Positions 1-7,581 of a DNA stretch of 58,818 nt are shown in pieces; the stretch's first letter is position 1; each line of letters starts with the position of its first letter. A program made the position numbers and the translations under genes. Where the stretch lies: positions 1 through 58,818 of the forward strand of contig JBKJNB010000126.1 of the NCBI GenBank assembly GCA_046595995.1, in the 5' to 3' direction. Below the pieces are notes generated by a model that ran no database searches, was not told the origin of the DNA, and saw nothing but the letters and a program-made list of their open reading frames with translations. Source of the stretch: JAWXBR01 sp046595995. GTDB taxonomy: Bacteria; Bacteroidota; Ignavibacteria; Kapaibacteriales; Kapaibacteriaceae.

Positions 1-203
1 GCTGCAAGCGTTAAGACTTCAGGAGGAGTGCCGCCTCGAACGTGTCGCGTCCATGCGACGAGAGCAGCACGTCTGTGTGCCGCTGAGGGGACGATCACCG
101 TGCAGTCAAGCGCCGCAACATTCGCAAGCATGTCCTGAAACATTACAGCCTTCGTGGCTTCGTTCAGGATGGTGTCGTTGCGGCTAAAAGCTCGTGCATT
201 CAT
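1..203 (-). CDS. partial gene, N-terminus only; possible AddB/RexB-like nuclease subunit
   Basis: From an ATG at 203 the minus strand stays open to the window edge (67 full codons), so this is the N-terminal part of a gene that continues outside. The visible protein has coding-like composition, with stretches such as CTVIVPSAAHRRAAL and GGTPPEVLTLAA. The order 'VPS...R.A...PPEVLTL' recalls the N-terminus of AddB/RexB-type recombination proteins and PD-(D/E)XK nuclease relatives, which start with a degenerate helicase motif followed by 'P..LTL'. That assignment is a guess from pattern only. The gene is divergent from the lipoprotein gene at 238, only 34 bp away, so any promoters for the two would overlap coding sequence. 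Confidence 0.55.
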   Translation of the reverse strand, partial: MNARAFSRNDTILNEATKAVMFQDMLANVAALDCTVIVPSAAHRRAALVAWTRHVRGGTPPEVLTLA

Positions 204-237
204 GCAGTGTGTGTTCGTATCAGAAGTATCTTCGAAT

Positions 238-897
238 ATGAGGGCATATCGTTTCCTGTGCAACATCGTCGGAATCTGCTCCGCTGCTTGGCTTCTTTTG
301 GGATGCAGTGCGGGACAACCAATTCGGGTTCTTCAGCGTGGTGCAACGCAAATTACTGCATCCGTAGGCGGACCCGTTGTGCCATCGTCGTCGCCTACCA
401 AGGTAATCCCTTACGCAACCGTCGGCATTATGCACGGAGTTACGAATGAGGTGACTGTACATGCCAACCTACATACCATTATGCTCGTGTTCGGCGCGTT
501 TGGTGTCGATGTTGGTGCGTCGTCACAAATACTGAAGCAGGACGCGGCATTGCCAGAGGTTACCGTCGGACTTCGCGCTATTGTCTTCACTGATTTCACA
601 TCAATCGCGAACTCACGACTATACCCCGACGCCGCACTTACGTTAAGCTGGGAAGTCAAGCCTCGCTGGCTACTGTATACGGGCTCTCATGTGACCGTGC
701 AGTTCTCCGATGCTCGATTGTTTGTGAGTCCAATGATCGGAACACAGGTGCCGATAGCCGACCGCTTCGCTATACAGTTTGAAATCATGTGGCAGGCCGC
801 AAATACCATTACGCGTTCGGGACTTTTTCGTGGCGAATCGTCTCTGAACGGTCATGGCTCACTCGGGCTGTTCATCGGAGGGAGTTATAACCTATGA
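238..897 (+). CDS. putative lipoprotein, outer-membrane barrel-like
   Basis: The protein is 219 aa. I chose the ATG at 238 because it gives a clean lipoprotein signal: MRAYRFLC, a hydrophobic run, then the lipobox LLGC, so Cys23 or so would be acylated. An in-frame GTG at 154 would add 28 residues with no signal character. After the Cys the protein is alternating and glycine/aromatic-rich, with segments such as FIGGSYNL at the end, as in small beta-barrel or beta-sandwich envelope proteins. I do not recognise a named family. It is the first gene of a tight plus-strand set: its stop overlaps the next start by 4 bp (ATGA), which suggests co-translation with the lipoprotein hydrolase that follows. 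Confidence 0.7.
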   Translation: MRAYRFLCNIVGICSAAWLLLGCSAGQPIRVLQRGATQITASVGGPVVPSSSPTKVIPYATVGIMHGVTNEVTVHANLHTIMLVFGAFGVDVGASSQILKQDAALPEVTVGLRAIVFTDFTSIANSRLYPDAALTLSWEVKPRWLLYTGSHVTVQFSDARLFVSPMIGTQVPIADRFAIQFEIMWQAANTITRSGLFRGESSLNGHGSLGLFIGGSYNL

Positions 898-1754
898 GTC
901 TCGACGGCAATCGTCATGCGTATCTAAGCCGAGCACTTGCGTTGACACTCGCAATTGCAAGTAGCATGTTGCTCTCATGCTCGCTCGATTCGTTCATGTA
1001 TAACCCTCAGACGCTTCGCGAGTATGTGCTGTCAGACTCCGTTATCCCCATAGCAAACAGAGAAGAAGTTGTTTTCGATTCCGATGGTAACCGACTGTAT
1101 GGCTTCTATGTTCGTCAGCCCGACTCGATGCGCATTAAGCCACATCACACGATCATCTATAACCATGGCAACAAAGACCACATAACGTACCATTGGCAGC
1201 GCATTGAGTATCTGTACCGCGCCGGCTTCGATGTCTTTATCTACGACTATCGCGGATTCGGAAGAAGCGAAGGTGAAAGTTCTGTCGAAGGCTTGTTCGC
1301 CGATGCCCGCGCTGCATGGCGATATGTTGTCTCGCGACCCGATGTAGACAGTAACCTGATCGTGCCGTATGGATTTTCATTAGGTGGCGTTGCAGCACTC
1401 GAGCAGGCTTCACGAATAGGCAAACCGCATGCGCTTATTCTTGAATCTGTGTTTGCTTCGAGTCGTACGGTGGTACAAAGTGGTACAGTCCTCGACATAC
1501 CACCCAGCTACATATTGAATGACAATGTCGACAACGTTCTACGAATTAAGGAAATCTCATGTCCAGTGCTCATATTGCACGGCGATGCAGACGCGTTCAT
1601 CGATGTCACGGAGAACGGCCGCGTACTTTTCGACGCAGCACATAACCCAAAATCCTTTGTAGTCGTGCAAGGTGCGGGACACGAAGACGTGCCTACGGGG
1701 CTGGGTACTCAGGAATACATAAACAGGATCATGGCATTCATTAGGGGCAACTGA
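894..1754 (+). CDS. alpha/beta hydrolase, lipoprotein
   Basis: The protein is 286 aa. The N-terminus has a hydrophobic signal ending in a lipobox-like LLSC, so it is probably anchored to a membrane. The body is an alpha/beta-hydrolase fold of the serine aminopeptidase/BAAT-like type: an oxyanion-side motif IIYNHGNKDH, then YDYRGFGRSEG, the nucleophile elbow GFSLGG (Ser catalytic), LHGDAD carrying the acidic residue, and GAGHED carrying the histidine. All three catalytic positions are present. The substrate cannot be read from the sequence; relatives act as esterases or peptidases on hydrophobic compounds. The start overlaps the upstream lipoprotein gene (ATGA), and the stop overlaps the ribE start (TGATG). 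Confidence 0.85.
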   Translation: MSLDGNRHAYLSRALALTLAIASSMLLSCSLDSFMYNPQTLREYVLSDSVIPIANREEVVFDSDGNRLYGFYVRQPDSMRIKPHHTIIYNHGNKDHITYHWQRIEYLYRAGFDVFIYDYRGFGRSEGESSVEGLFADARAAWRYVVSRPDVDSNLIVPYGFSLGGVAALEQASRIGKPHALILESVFASSRTVVQSGTVLDIPPSYILNDNVDNVLRIKEISCPVLILHGDADAFIDVTENGRVLFDAAHNPKSFVVVQGAGHEDVPTGLGTQEYINRIMAFIRGN

Positions 1755-2350
1755 TGTTCACCGGTCTTATCGAAGAAATCGGCGTAATACGTGCAATCGA
1801 AGAGCTTGGAGACGGGCGGGCGTTCGTGATCGAAGCGACGAAGATCATGAACGACGTTTCGATTGACGACTCCGTTGCTGTTAGCGGTGTCTGTCTGACG
1901 GTAACGGACCGCACAGAAGACACGTTTCGTGTTACTGCAGTCGCGCATACGTTGCGCAAAACCACGCTTCGCAATAAAACGACCGGTCGGTATGTGAATC
2001 TCGAGCGCGCTGTCAGGCTTCAGGATCGCCTCGGAGGCCATCTCGTGCAGGGGCATGTCGATGCAACAGGCGTCGTTGCCAACATTGTTGAGATTCGGCA
2101 GGGTTCAGAAGTCTGGATCGCTTTCCCTACGGCATTCCGCAAGTGGCTTATCCCTGCTGGCTCGATATGCGTTAGCGGTGTTTCGCTGACCGTTGCTGAA
2201 GTGCAGGAGAATCAATTCAAAGTCGCCCTAATTCCGCACACGCAAACGTTTACCACGTTAGGTGCGCTGGTATATGGCCAAGAGGTTAACCTCGAATTCG
2301 ATGTGATTGCGAAGTACGTCGAATCAATCATTGCGCATAGGGCCGATTAA
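1754..2350 (+). CDS. ribE: riboflavin synthase, alpha subunit
   Basis: The protein is 198 aa, the usual length. Riboflavin synthase dismutates two 6,7-dimethyl-8-ribityllumazines to riboflavin and a pyrimidine in the cytoplasm. The signature start MFTGLIEEIG is present, and the protein has the expected two lumazine-binding repeats: the N-half ends near residue 97, and the second begins at GHLVQGHVDATG, with SVAVSGVCLTV and SICVSGVSLTV as matching segments. No other riboflavin genes are nearby and I see no FMN riboswitch; it is translated from the preceding hydrolase by a one-base TGATG overlap. It converges with the M28 peptidase gene, whose stop overlaps it by 4 bp. Confidence 0.97.
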   Translation: MFTGLIEEIGVIRAIEELGDGRAFVIEATKIMNDVSIDDSVAVSGVCLTVTDRTEDTFRVTAVAHTLRKTTLRNKTTGRYVNLERAVRLQDRLGGHLVQGHVDATGVVANIVEIRQGSEVWIAFPTAFRKWLIPAGSICVSGVSLTVAEVQENQFKVALIPHTQTFTTLGALVYGQEVNLEFDVIAKYVESIIAHRAD

Positions 2351-3921
2351 GGCTTCTCGACAAACGTTGTGCGCGGCTTATTGGCCGCTTGCCAAACCAC
2401 CCCCGCGGCAATGCGCGCGATATCGGTGAGACCCGTGAAGTTTAGCTTCTCAACTTCATCGCCTACCTGGTGATAATCGGCGTGTTCACCCGTGAAGTAG
2501 AAGATCACAGGTATTTTATGCTTCGCGAAGTTCGCCTGATCACTGCGGAAGAAGTATTGCTCGATGTCGTACGCGAGCGCAAATGGACGTGCACTTTGGG
2601 CGTTCTCTGCCTCGTTCATTGCAGCAAGGTCTGGACATCGCGTACTACCGCCAATCGACAGCTTGTTCTTCTCACAGCGTCCGATCATATCCATGTTTAT
2701 CATTGCTACACACTTGGCAAGGGGCAGAATGGGGCGACCGACATAGGCCTCTGAACCGAACAGTCCCCTTTCCTCGCCGCTGAACGCAATAAAGAGCACG
2801 CTGCGCTTTGGTTTCTTATTGCTCGCGGACAATGCCGATGCAGCCATCAGCATTCCAGCAACGCCAGAGGCATTGTCGTCTGCACCGTTATAAATGGAAT
2901 CGGCCTTCTTACCGCCGTATTCAACACCAACGTGATCATAGTGTGCCCCGATCACCACATACTCATCCGGTATCTCCGATCCACGAATCATACCTACGAC
3001 GTTCGGAACGCGCGTGCTGTCTGTCTTGAGTGCAACATGGCACGAGACTTTCACGCCTTGGAACTCATACGAATTCGTAGCAAGCGTTGAGTCGATCGTG
3101 AGTGCGTAGTTCACAAATGCAGTGAGTGAGTCGAAGAGCCACGACACGACACTGCCACCAATGTGCAACAATGGTTCGGTACGTATCGGACCAAGCATCG
3201 ATACAGAAGCTGTGGCTGACGGTAAGTCTGGATGCAGCGTCGGCCATTGATGTCCCCTCGCCACAAGCACCTTTGCCCAGCTTGGCGAATCAACGACAAG
3301 AACACCAGCCGCGCCGTGTCTGCGTGCGTTCACAACCTTCTCACGTGTTGAGGCATGCCTTGTTTGCTCTATCCCGCGGAATCCTTTCGCTGTGTCCTTC
3401 ACGCTCGGCTCGCCGCGTATTACTATCACCACAGCCCCTTTGGCGTCAAGCCCCTTGTAGTCGTCGTAATTGTATTCGGGTGCCGTAATTCCGAAACCAG
3501 CGACGATAAGTCGTGCGTTCGTAATTGTAGCTTCGCCCGTGAATTCAAATGGCACGAAATCTGTTCGTGGTTTGCATATCAGCGTATCGATGCCACGCAC
3601 GAACATGAGCGATGTTGGCAGTTGAATGTCGCGGAGGAGCAGTGTGTATTCGTGCAGTCGAAGGCCATTCACAGTTTCTATGTCAGCGTCGTCGAATGCA
3701 TCCTCGATGTATTCTGCTGCCTTGTTTAGTTCGGGCGACGGAGTATTGCGCCCACGCATGGCGTCGCTTGCAAGTATCTCTACATGTCGGCGAGCAATGA
3801 CACTGTCAAACGAACGTAGCGCTTCGGTCGGCAGTGAAGACTGGCCTTGCAGGATTGAAAGAAACACGGGCGAAGTCAGAAGGCCAAGGCAGAAGAGCAA
3901 AACAGCGAAGGGTCGTAGCAT
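2347..3921 (-). CDS. M28 family zinc aminopeptidase, exported
   Basis: The protein is 524 aa. An N-terminal hydrophobic segment (about residues 5-25) predicts export. Residues about 130-230 look like a PA (protease-associated) insert, followed by the M28 metallopeptidase core. The di-zinc ligands are all visible: His327 in GAHYDH, Asp348 in GADDNASG, the Glu pair in SGEERGLFGS near 383, Asp411 in INMDMIGR and His484 in HADYHQVGD. It should remove N-terminal amino acids from peptides in the periplasm or outside the cell. It is the last gene of a minus-strand set: the upstream RsbW-like gene ends in TGATG with this start. The last 4 bp overlap ribE on the other strand. Confidence 0.93.
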   Translation of the reverse strand: MLRPFAVLLFCLGLLTSPVFLSILQGQSSLPTEALRSFDSVIARRHVEILASDAMRGRNTPSPELNKAAEYIEDAFDDADIETVNGLRLHEYTLLLRDIQLPTSLMFVRGIDTLICKPRTDFVPFEFTGEATITNARLIVAGFGITAPEYNYDDYKGLDAKGAVVIVIRGEPSVKDTAKGFRGIEQTRHASTREKVVNARRHGAAGVLVVDSPSWAKVLVARGHQWPTLHPDLPSATASVSMLGPIRTEPLLHIGGSVVSWLFDSLTAFVNYALTIDSTLATNSYEFQGVKVSCHVALKTDSTRVPNVVGMIRGSEIPDEYVVIGAHYDHVGVEYGGKKADSIYNGADDNASGVAGMLMAASALSASNKKPKRSVLFIAFSGEERGLFGSEAYVGRPILPLAKCVAMINMDMIGRCEKNKLSIGGSTRCPDLAAMNEAENAQSARPFALAYDIEQYFFRSDQANFAKHKIPVIFYFTGEHADYHQVGDEVEKLNFTGLTDIARIAAGVVWQAANKPRTTFVEKP

Positions 3922-4337
3922 CAGGTAAGGAAGTATTTAAGAAGCACAGTCATGCCAGGGTAAGACGGATAGATTTCAACTACGTCCGCTAAATGCCGAA
4001 TGAGAAACACACCGCGTCCGCCTTCGCGCATCAGATTATCGGGATGGCGCGGGTCAGGCAACGCATCGGGGTCGAAGCCACTCCCGTGGTCGCGAATGAG
4101 CACGAGAACCTCCGTCGCATCCGTGCGAACATCTACATCGACCGTTTTTGTAGCATCACATTTATTGCCGTGTATAATCGCATTGTTTACAGCTTCAGTT
4201 AGAGCGAGCAATAAGTCGTGGAATCGCTCACGGCTAAGAAGACGAGTCTCAGGAATGCTCAACACGAATGGCTCCACTGCGGCGACGTTTAGTCGTTCGC
4301 TAGGGAGCTGCATCGAGTATGTATGAACGTTGGTCAT
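3921..4337 (-). CDS. RsbW-like serine kinase / anti-sigma regulatory ATPase
   Basis: The protein is 138 aa, a stand-alone GHKL (HATPase_c_2) domain. The N box is clear in LTEAVNNAIIHGN, the G1 box in IRDHGSGFDP, and the G2 region in GGRGVFLIRHLAD. There is no histidine-phosphorylation domain, so it belongs with the RsbW/SpoIIAB anti-sigma kinases that phosphorylate a small STAS anti-anti-sigma protein. No STAS or sigma-factor gene lies next to it in this window, so its partner must be elsewhere. It sits 22 bp after the barrel-like gene and overlaps the M28 peptidase start by one base, indicating one transcript. Confidence 0.9.
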   Translation of the reverse strand: MTNVHTYSMQLPSERLNVAAVEPFVLSIPETRLLSRERFHDLLLALTEAVNNAIIHGNKCDATKTVDVDVRTDATEVLVLIRDHGSGFDPDALPDPRHPDNLMREGGRGVFLIRHLADVVEIYPSYPGMTVLLKYFLT

Positions 4338-4359
4338 GCCATGAGGTCCAGTTGCCTTG

Positions 4360-6240
4360 CTATAGCTGTATGTGCGCCCTTAGGAGCAGGTTTGGAAGTT
4401 CGCGGCGCGTGCCCTCGTTTACTGTCTGGAATTCGTACCATCCACTAACGGACAATGTCGAACCGCCAGATGCTGTGTATCGGATGGCCGCCTCGGGTGC
4501 CCAGAACCGAAGTGAGCCGAGCGATCCGCCCTGGTCGACGCTTAAGACGAGCGTACTCTGCCTGAATTGATATGCACGAGCGCCTGCACCGATGCTCCAT
4601 CCCGGACCGCTAGAGAAAATAAGCATTTTGGCAAGGTACTCCGAGTTGCTTACTTGCGGCGTTTCTGCAAAGTCGGTCCACGATAATGACGATCGTTCCG
4701 AGTAACGCAGTAACAGTTGCGCCTCGATGTGAAGACCCGACGTTAACCGCACGCGCATCGAATCGCGATATGACATCTGTCTAAAACTGTACGATCGTGT
4801 CGCACCGGCAGTCTCCTCGAAGTCATAAACAGTGTAATTCGCCAATACCTCACATTGCGGTTGCATGGTTACAACAGAGCCTGTGATATACACCGTTGGC
4901 GAAAGGCGAATTACGCGGTTAATGTTGTTCTGCGCACTGCGCTGTGCTCGTAGAAAGACAACATGCACGTTTTGGCCAGATAATGTGAGCGCAACCGAGA
5001 TTATCGGCGACAAGCGCCGTGCGTACGAAAGCGATGCAAGTACCGATAGTTCATCGCGATCGTCATAGTTCAGCGCACTAGGGGTGTCATACTGCAAAAG
5101 CGACCCACTGCCTTCGGCTCGTATGGTGTCATTGTCTGAAGGTCGTACCTCCATTCGACCAAGTATGTTTGTGCGAATGGTGGCGTTGTCGCGCTGTACT
5201 TCTTGCGACCGCAGACTCGTTACCGCACTTTCATCAACGGCAAATACAGGCTTCACACCATTTTCTTCATCACGGCGGAACAGACCGGCCCGCCCGATCA
5301 ACGTGAAGGCTTTCGTCGCATACGCTACCTCACCGCTGATATCGAGAAGAAATTCGAAGAGGTTCCTGTTCACGCCGGTGATAGGTGCGCTGGCCAGGAA
5401 CGATCCATACGAACGGTCAATACCGTTCACAAAGACATTTCCAGATGCCGTGATGCTGAGAGCAGTCGTTACATAGTATAGTAGGCTCGACGAAACAGTA
5501 AACCGACGTTCACCGCGGGTTTCCACAAGTAATTCGTCTGGCTTGTCGGATACAATCGTGCTCAAAAAGTCGCGACGCTGTCCCGAATAGGCAGCCGATA
5601 ACGATAGCGTCGATCCTTCATCCAGATTGCGCAGCACGTCGGCAGACGCCACCAAATCGGTGTTTGTACGCCTCTCGTCCATTGCATTCCAGTCGGCAAG
5701 AGTCCGCGCGGTCAACAACCATTCGTCCACGAGCAGACTCGTCACACCTGCGGTTAGGCCAGCCAAAGGTCCAGTCGCACGCACGCCCAGTTGAGAGCTG
5801 TGCTCGACACCTGCCAGTGCTTCAATCCAGTTTCCCGTGCTGGGTTCGTATCGGGCGCCGACTGCCCCATTAACATTCTCTCCAGAACTCAGTGGAGTGC
5901 GTGCATCGCGAGCGAGCATCCAAGACTGACGGAATACCGCGGCAAGGGGCGGGATTCCCAGAGGTACGGTCAGGTCGATGAACGATGCCTCGTCGTCTGT
6001 AGCCGAAAGCGAAGTTGTTCTGGATACCCGTCCACGATAAGAATTAACCCACCGCAGCCTGCCAAAATCGCCATGAACTGTAACATCTGCATTCCCGATA
6101 AAGGTGAACGTGTTTGCGATTTTGTCTAGCCCAAACAGTATTCCCGTGCCAAAAGGCTGCGGATTTTGATGTAACAATGACGTAATGTGCTGACTCAGGC
6201 ATGTCATTGTGGATAACCCCACAACCGCCCAAGTAAGCAA
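4360..6240 (-). CDS. outer-membrane barrel-like hypothetical protein
   Basis: A long protein of about 626 aa, rich in alternating polar/aromatic strands, with many segments ending in aromatic residues, as in outer-membrane beta-barrels. I do not recognise a family. The start is uncertain. The frame is open up to a TTG at 6402 and has an ATG at 6387, but both would put a charged, non-signal stretch over the promoter of the divergent kinase gene. A hydrophobic signal-like segment LLTWAVVGLSTMTCLSQ begins at about 6240, so I end the gene there on a TTG; a non-standard ATT or ATC slightly upstream (about 6270) would give a better, positively charged signal. It is followed 22 bp later by the RsbW-like gene. 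Confidence 0.65.
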   Translation of the reverse strand: MLTWAVVGLSTMTCLSQHITSLLHQNPQPFGTGILFGLDKIANTFTFIGNADVTVHGDFGRLRWVNSYRGRVSRTTSLSATDDEASFIDLTVPLGIPPLAAVFRQSWMLARDARTPLSSGENVNGAVGARYEPSTGNWIEALAGVEHSSQLGVRATGPLAGLTAGVTSLLVDEWLLTARTLADWNAMDERRTNTDLVASADVLRNLDEGSTLSLSAAYSGQRRDFLSTIVSDKPDELLVETRGERRFTVSSSLLYYVTTALSITASGNVFVNGIDRSYGSFLASAPITGVNRNLFEFLLDISGEVAYATKAFTLIGRAGLFRRDEENGVKPVFAVDESAVTSLRSQEVQRDNATIRTNILGRMEVRPSDNDTIRAEGSGSLLQYDTPSALNYDDRDELSVLASLSYARRLSPIISVALTLSGQNVHVVFLRAQRSAQNNINRVIRLSPTVYITGSVVTMQPQCEVLANYTVYDFEETAGATRSYSFRQMSYRDSMRVRLTSGLHIEAQLLLRYSERSSLSWTDFAETPQVSNSEYLAKMLIFSSGPGWSIGAGARAYQFRQSTLVLSVDQGGSLGSLRFWAPEAAIRYTASGGSTLSVSGWYEFQTVNEGTRRELPNLLLRAHIQL

Positions 6241-6322
6241 GGACCTAGCTCCAGTTAGGAGTCGGAGAATGATCGACCCTGGAGTCGGAAACGGGTATTT
6301 ATCCTGATGTAACAAATACGGA

Positions 6323-6351
6323 TTGTTGGTGCCTCGTCCTTGTGCTATATT
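6323..6351 (+). promoter_or_regulatory. sigma70-like promoter of the sensor kinase gene
   Basis: TTGTTG at 6323-6328 and TATATT at 6346-6351 are separated by 17 bp. The predicted transcript would start near 6358, about 48 nt before the ATG at 6406. The site lies in the intergenic stretch between divergent genes, where a promoter is expected. Confidence 0.4.
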
Positions 6352-6405
6352 GCTGGGCGTTTCGGTGCCCAACCTGTGTGGCCACATAGTAGCGGCACTC
6401 AATTT

Positions 6406-7500
6406 ATGACCTCAAGTCCACGTACCATCCTACTGATCGATGCCGATCCCCTAAGGCGAGCCGAAACGGCACGCACGCTTTTGGGATTCGACATCTCCGT
6501 TCTCATCGCCACCGATGTCACATCGGCGCAGGGTTTGGTACGTCACCACCGTCCGTCGACAGTACTTCTTGACGAAGGCTTCCTTGCTGTAAAGGACCTT
6601 CGTGAGAAACTTTACATCCACGGCCTGAACGTCGACACACCGTTTGTGTTGCTCGCAACGAACAAGCTTCCATTAGAGACAACCGACGTTCCGTATGGGG
6701 TAATCTCTCGGCCACTAACGGATGCAGGCATTCATTCATTGCTTGCAATCCAGGGGCTACCGACCCTTGGCGAGACGCCGCCCCTTATCCAGCAATCGAC
6801 CACGCAGCAACCGTCGTTGTTGTATGCGCTACCGCATGAGTATCGTACGCCGCTCACGGACATCATCGGACAGGCTTCGTTTCTGCATGGTCATGCAGCA
6901 GACACGCCGCCCGAAGAAATTCGCGAGATAAGTGCTGAGATTCTTTCTGCTGCGCGACGTCTTCTCCGCACGACAGACAACTTTCTAATGTATGCGCAGA
7001 TTGAAACATTGGCTGAAAGTCCGATGCACGTCCAACGCATGCGACAGGCTCACACCATCGAACCAGCAATGGTTATCTACGATGCTGCTATTCAACGAGC
7101 CCTTGCTCATCAGCGGCAAGCCGACGTCACCATTGCGCTCGACGTAGAAGATGTTGCTGTCTGCATCATGGAGCAGCACCTCGACAAGATTGCCACAGAG
7201 CTTGTAGACAACGCTCTGTACTTCTCACGTCCCGGAACACCTGTTACGGTTATCGCGACGCCAAGCAGCAAAGACATAACGTTCTCTATTCGCGATCACG
7301 GCGTGGGTATGCACGAACACGAAGTAATGCAAGTCGGTGCATATCGCCAGTTCCGCCGCAAGTCACAAGAACAACAAGGCATCGGCCTTGGCCTTGTCAT
7401 CGCCAAGCGCCTCGTCGAACTACACGGTGGTACGTTCTCCATTTCTAGTACACTCGGCCTAGGCACCTCGATTACGTTTACGCTGCCGCGCGTAGCGTAG
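6406..7500 (+). CDS. hybrid sensor: receiver domain plus histidine kinase
   Basis: The protein is 364 aa from the ATG at 6406 (MTSSPRT...); an upstream frame start at 6340 overlaps the promoter. Residues 1-120 form a CheY-like receiver: ILLIDADP at the start and a candidate phospho-acceptor Asp56 in STVLLDEG. The usual second acidic residue after Asp12 is Ala, and the conserved Lys before Pro is Arg (ISRPLT), so the receiver may be atypical. A HisKA domain follows with the H box LPHEYRTPL, then a catalytic domain with N box ATELVDNALYF, G1 box IRDHGVGM and G2 box GIGLGLVIAKRL. No membrane segment is visible, so it is cytoplasmic. Its output partner is not next to it. Confidence 0.9.
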   Translation: MTSSPRTILLIDADPLRRAETARTLLGFDISVLIATDVTSAQGLVRHHRPSTVLLDEGFLAVKDLREKLYIHGLNVDTPFVLLATNKLPLETTDVPYGVISRPLTDAGIHSLLAIQGLPTLGETPPLIQQSTTQQPSLLYALPHEYRTPLTDIIGQASFLHGHAADTPPEEIREISAEILSAARRLLRTTDNFLMYAQIETLAESPMHVQRMRQAHTIEPAMVIYDAAIQRALAHQRQADVTIALDVEDVAVCIMEQHLDKIATELVDNALYFSRPGTPVTVIATPSSKDITFSIRDHGVGMHEHEVMQVGAYRQFRRKSQEQQGIGLGLVIAKRLVELHGGTFSISSTLGLGTSITFTLPRVA

Positions 7501-7536
7501 TGGAGCCGCACGTAGCGTAGTCGCACGTAGCGTGGC
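7485..7536 (+). repeat. degenerate direct repeats of a gene 3' end
   Basis: The last 16 bp of the kinase gene including its stop (7485-7500) recur downstream at 7505-7520 and, less exactly, at 7521-7536. All copies carry CGTAGCG. The copies lie outside the reading frame of the gene after its stop codon. They look like small tandem duplications. Confidence 0.7.
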
Positions 7537-7581
7537 TTAGTAGCATATAGCAACGCCCCCTAGCCCCTTCTCGAGAGACCC

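Noticed and set aside
154..237. An upstream in-frame GTG start for the lipoprotein
   Set aside because: It adds 28 residues with no signal character before a good lipoprotein signal, and would overlap the divergent gene.
6240..6402. Longer version of the barrel-like protein starting at 6387 or 6402
   Set aside because: It would cross the kinase promoter and place 40 or more polar residues before the signal-like segment.
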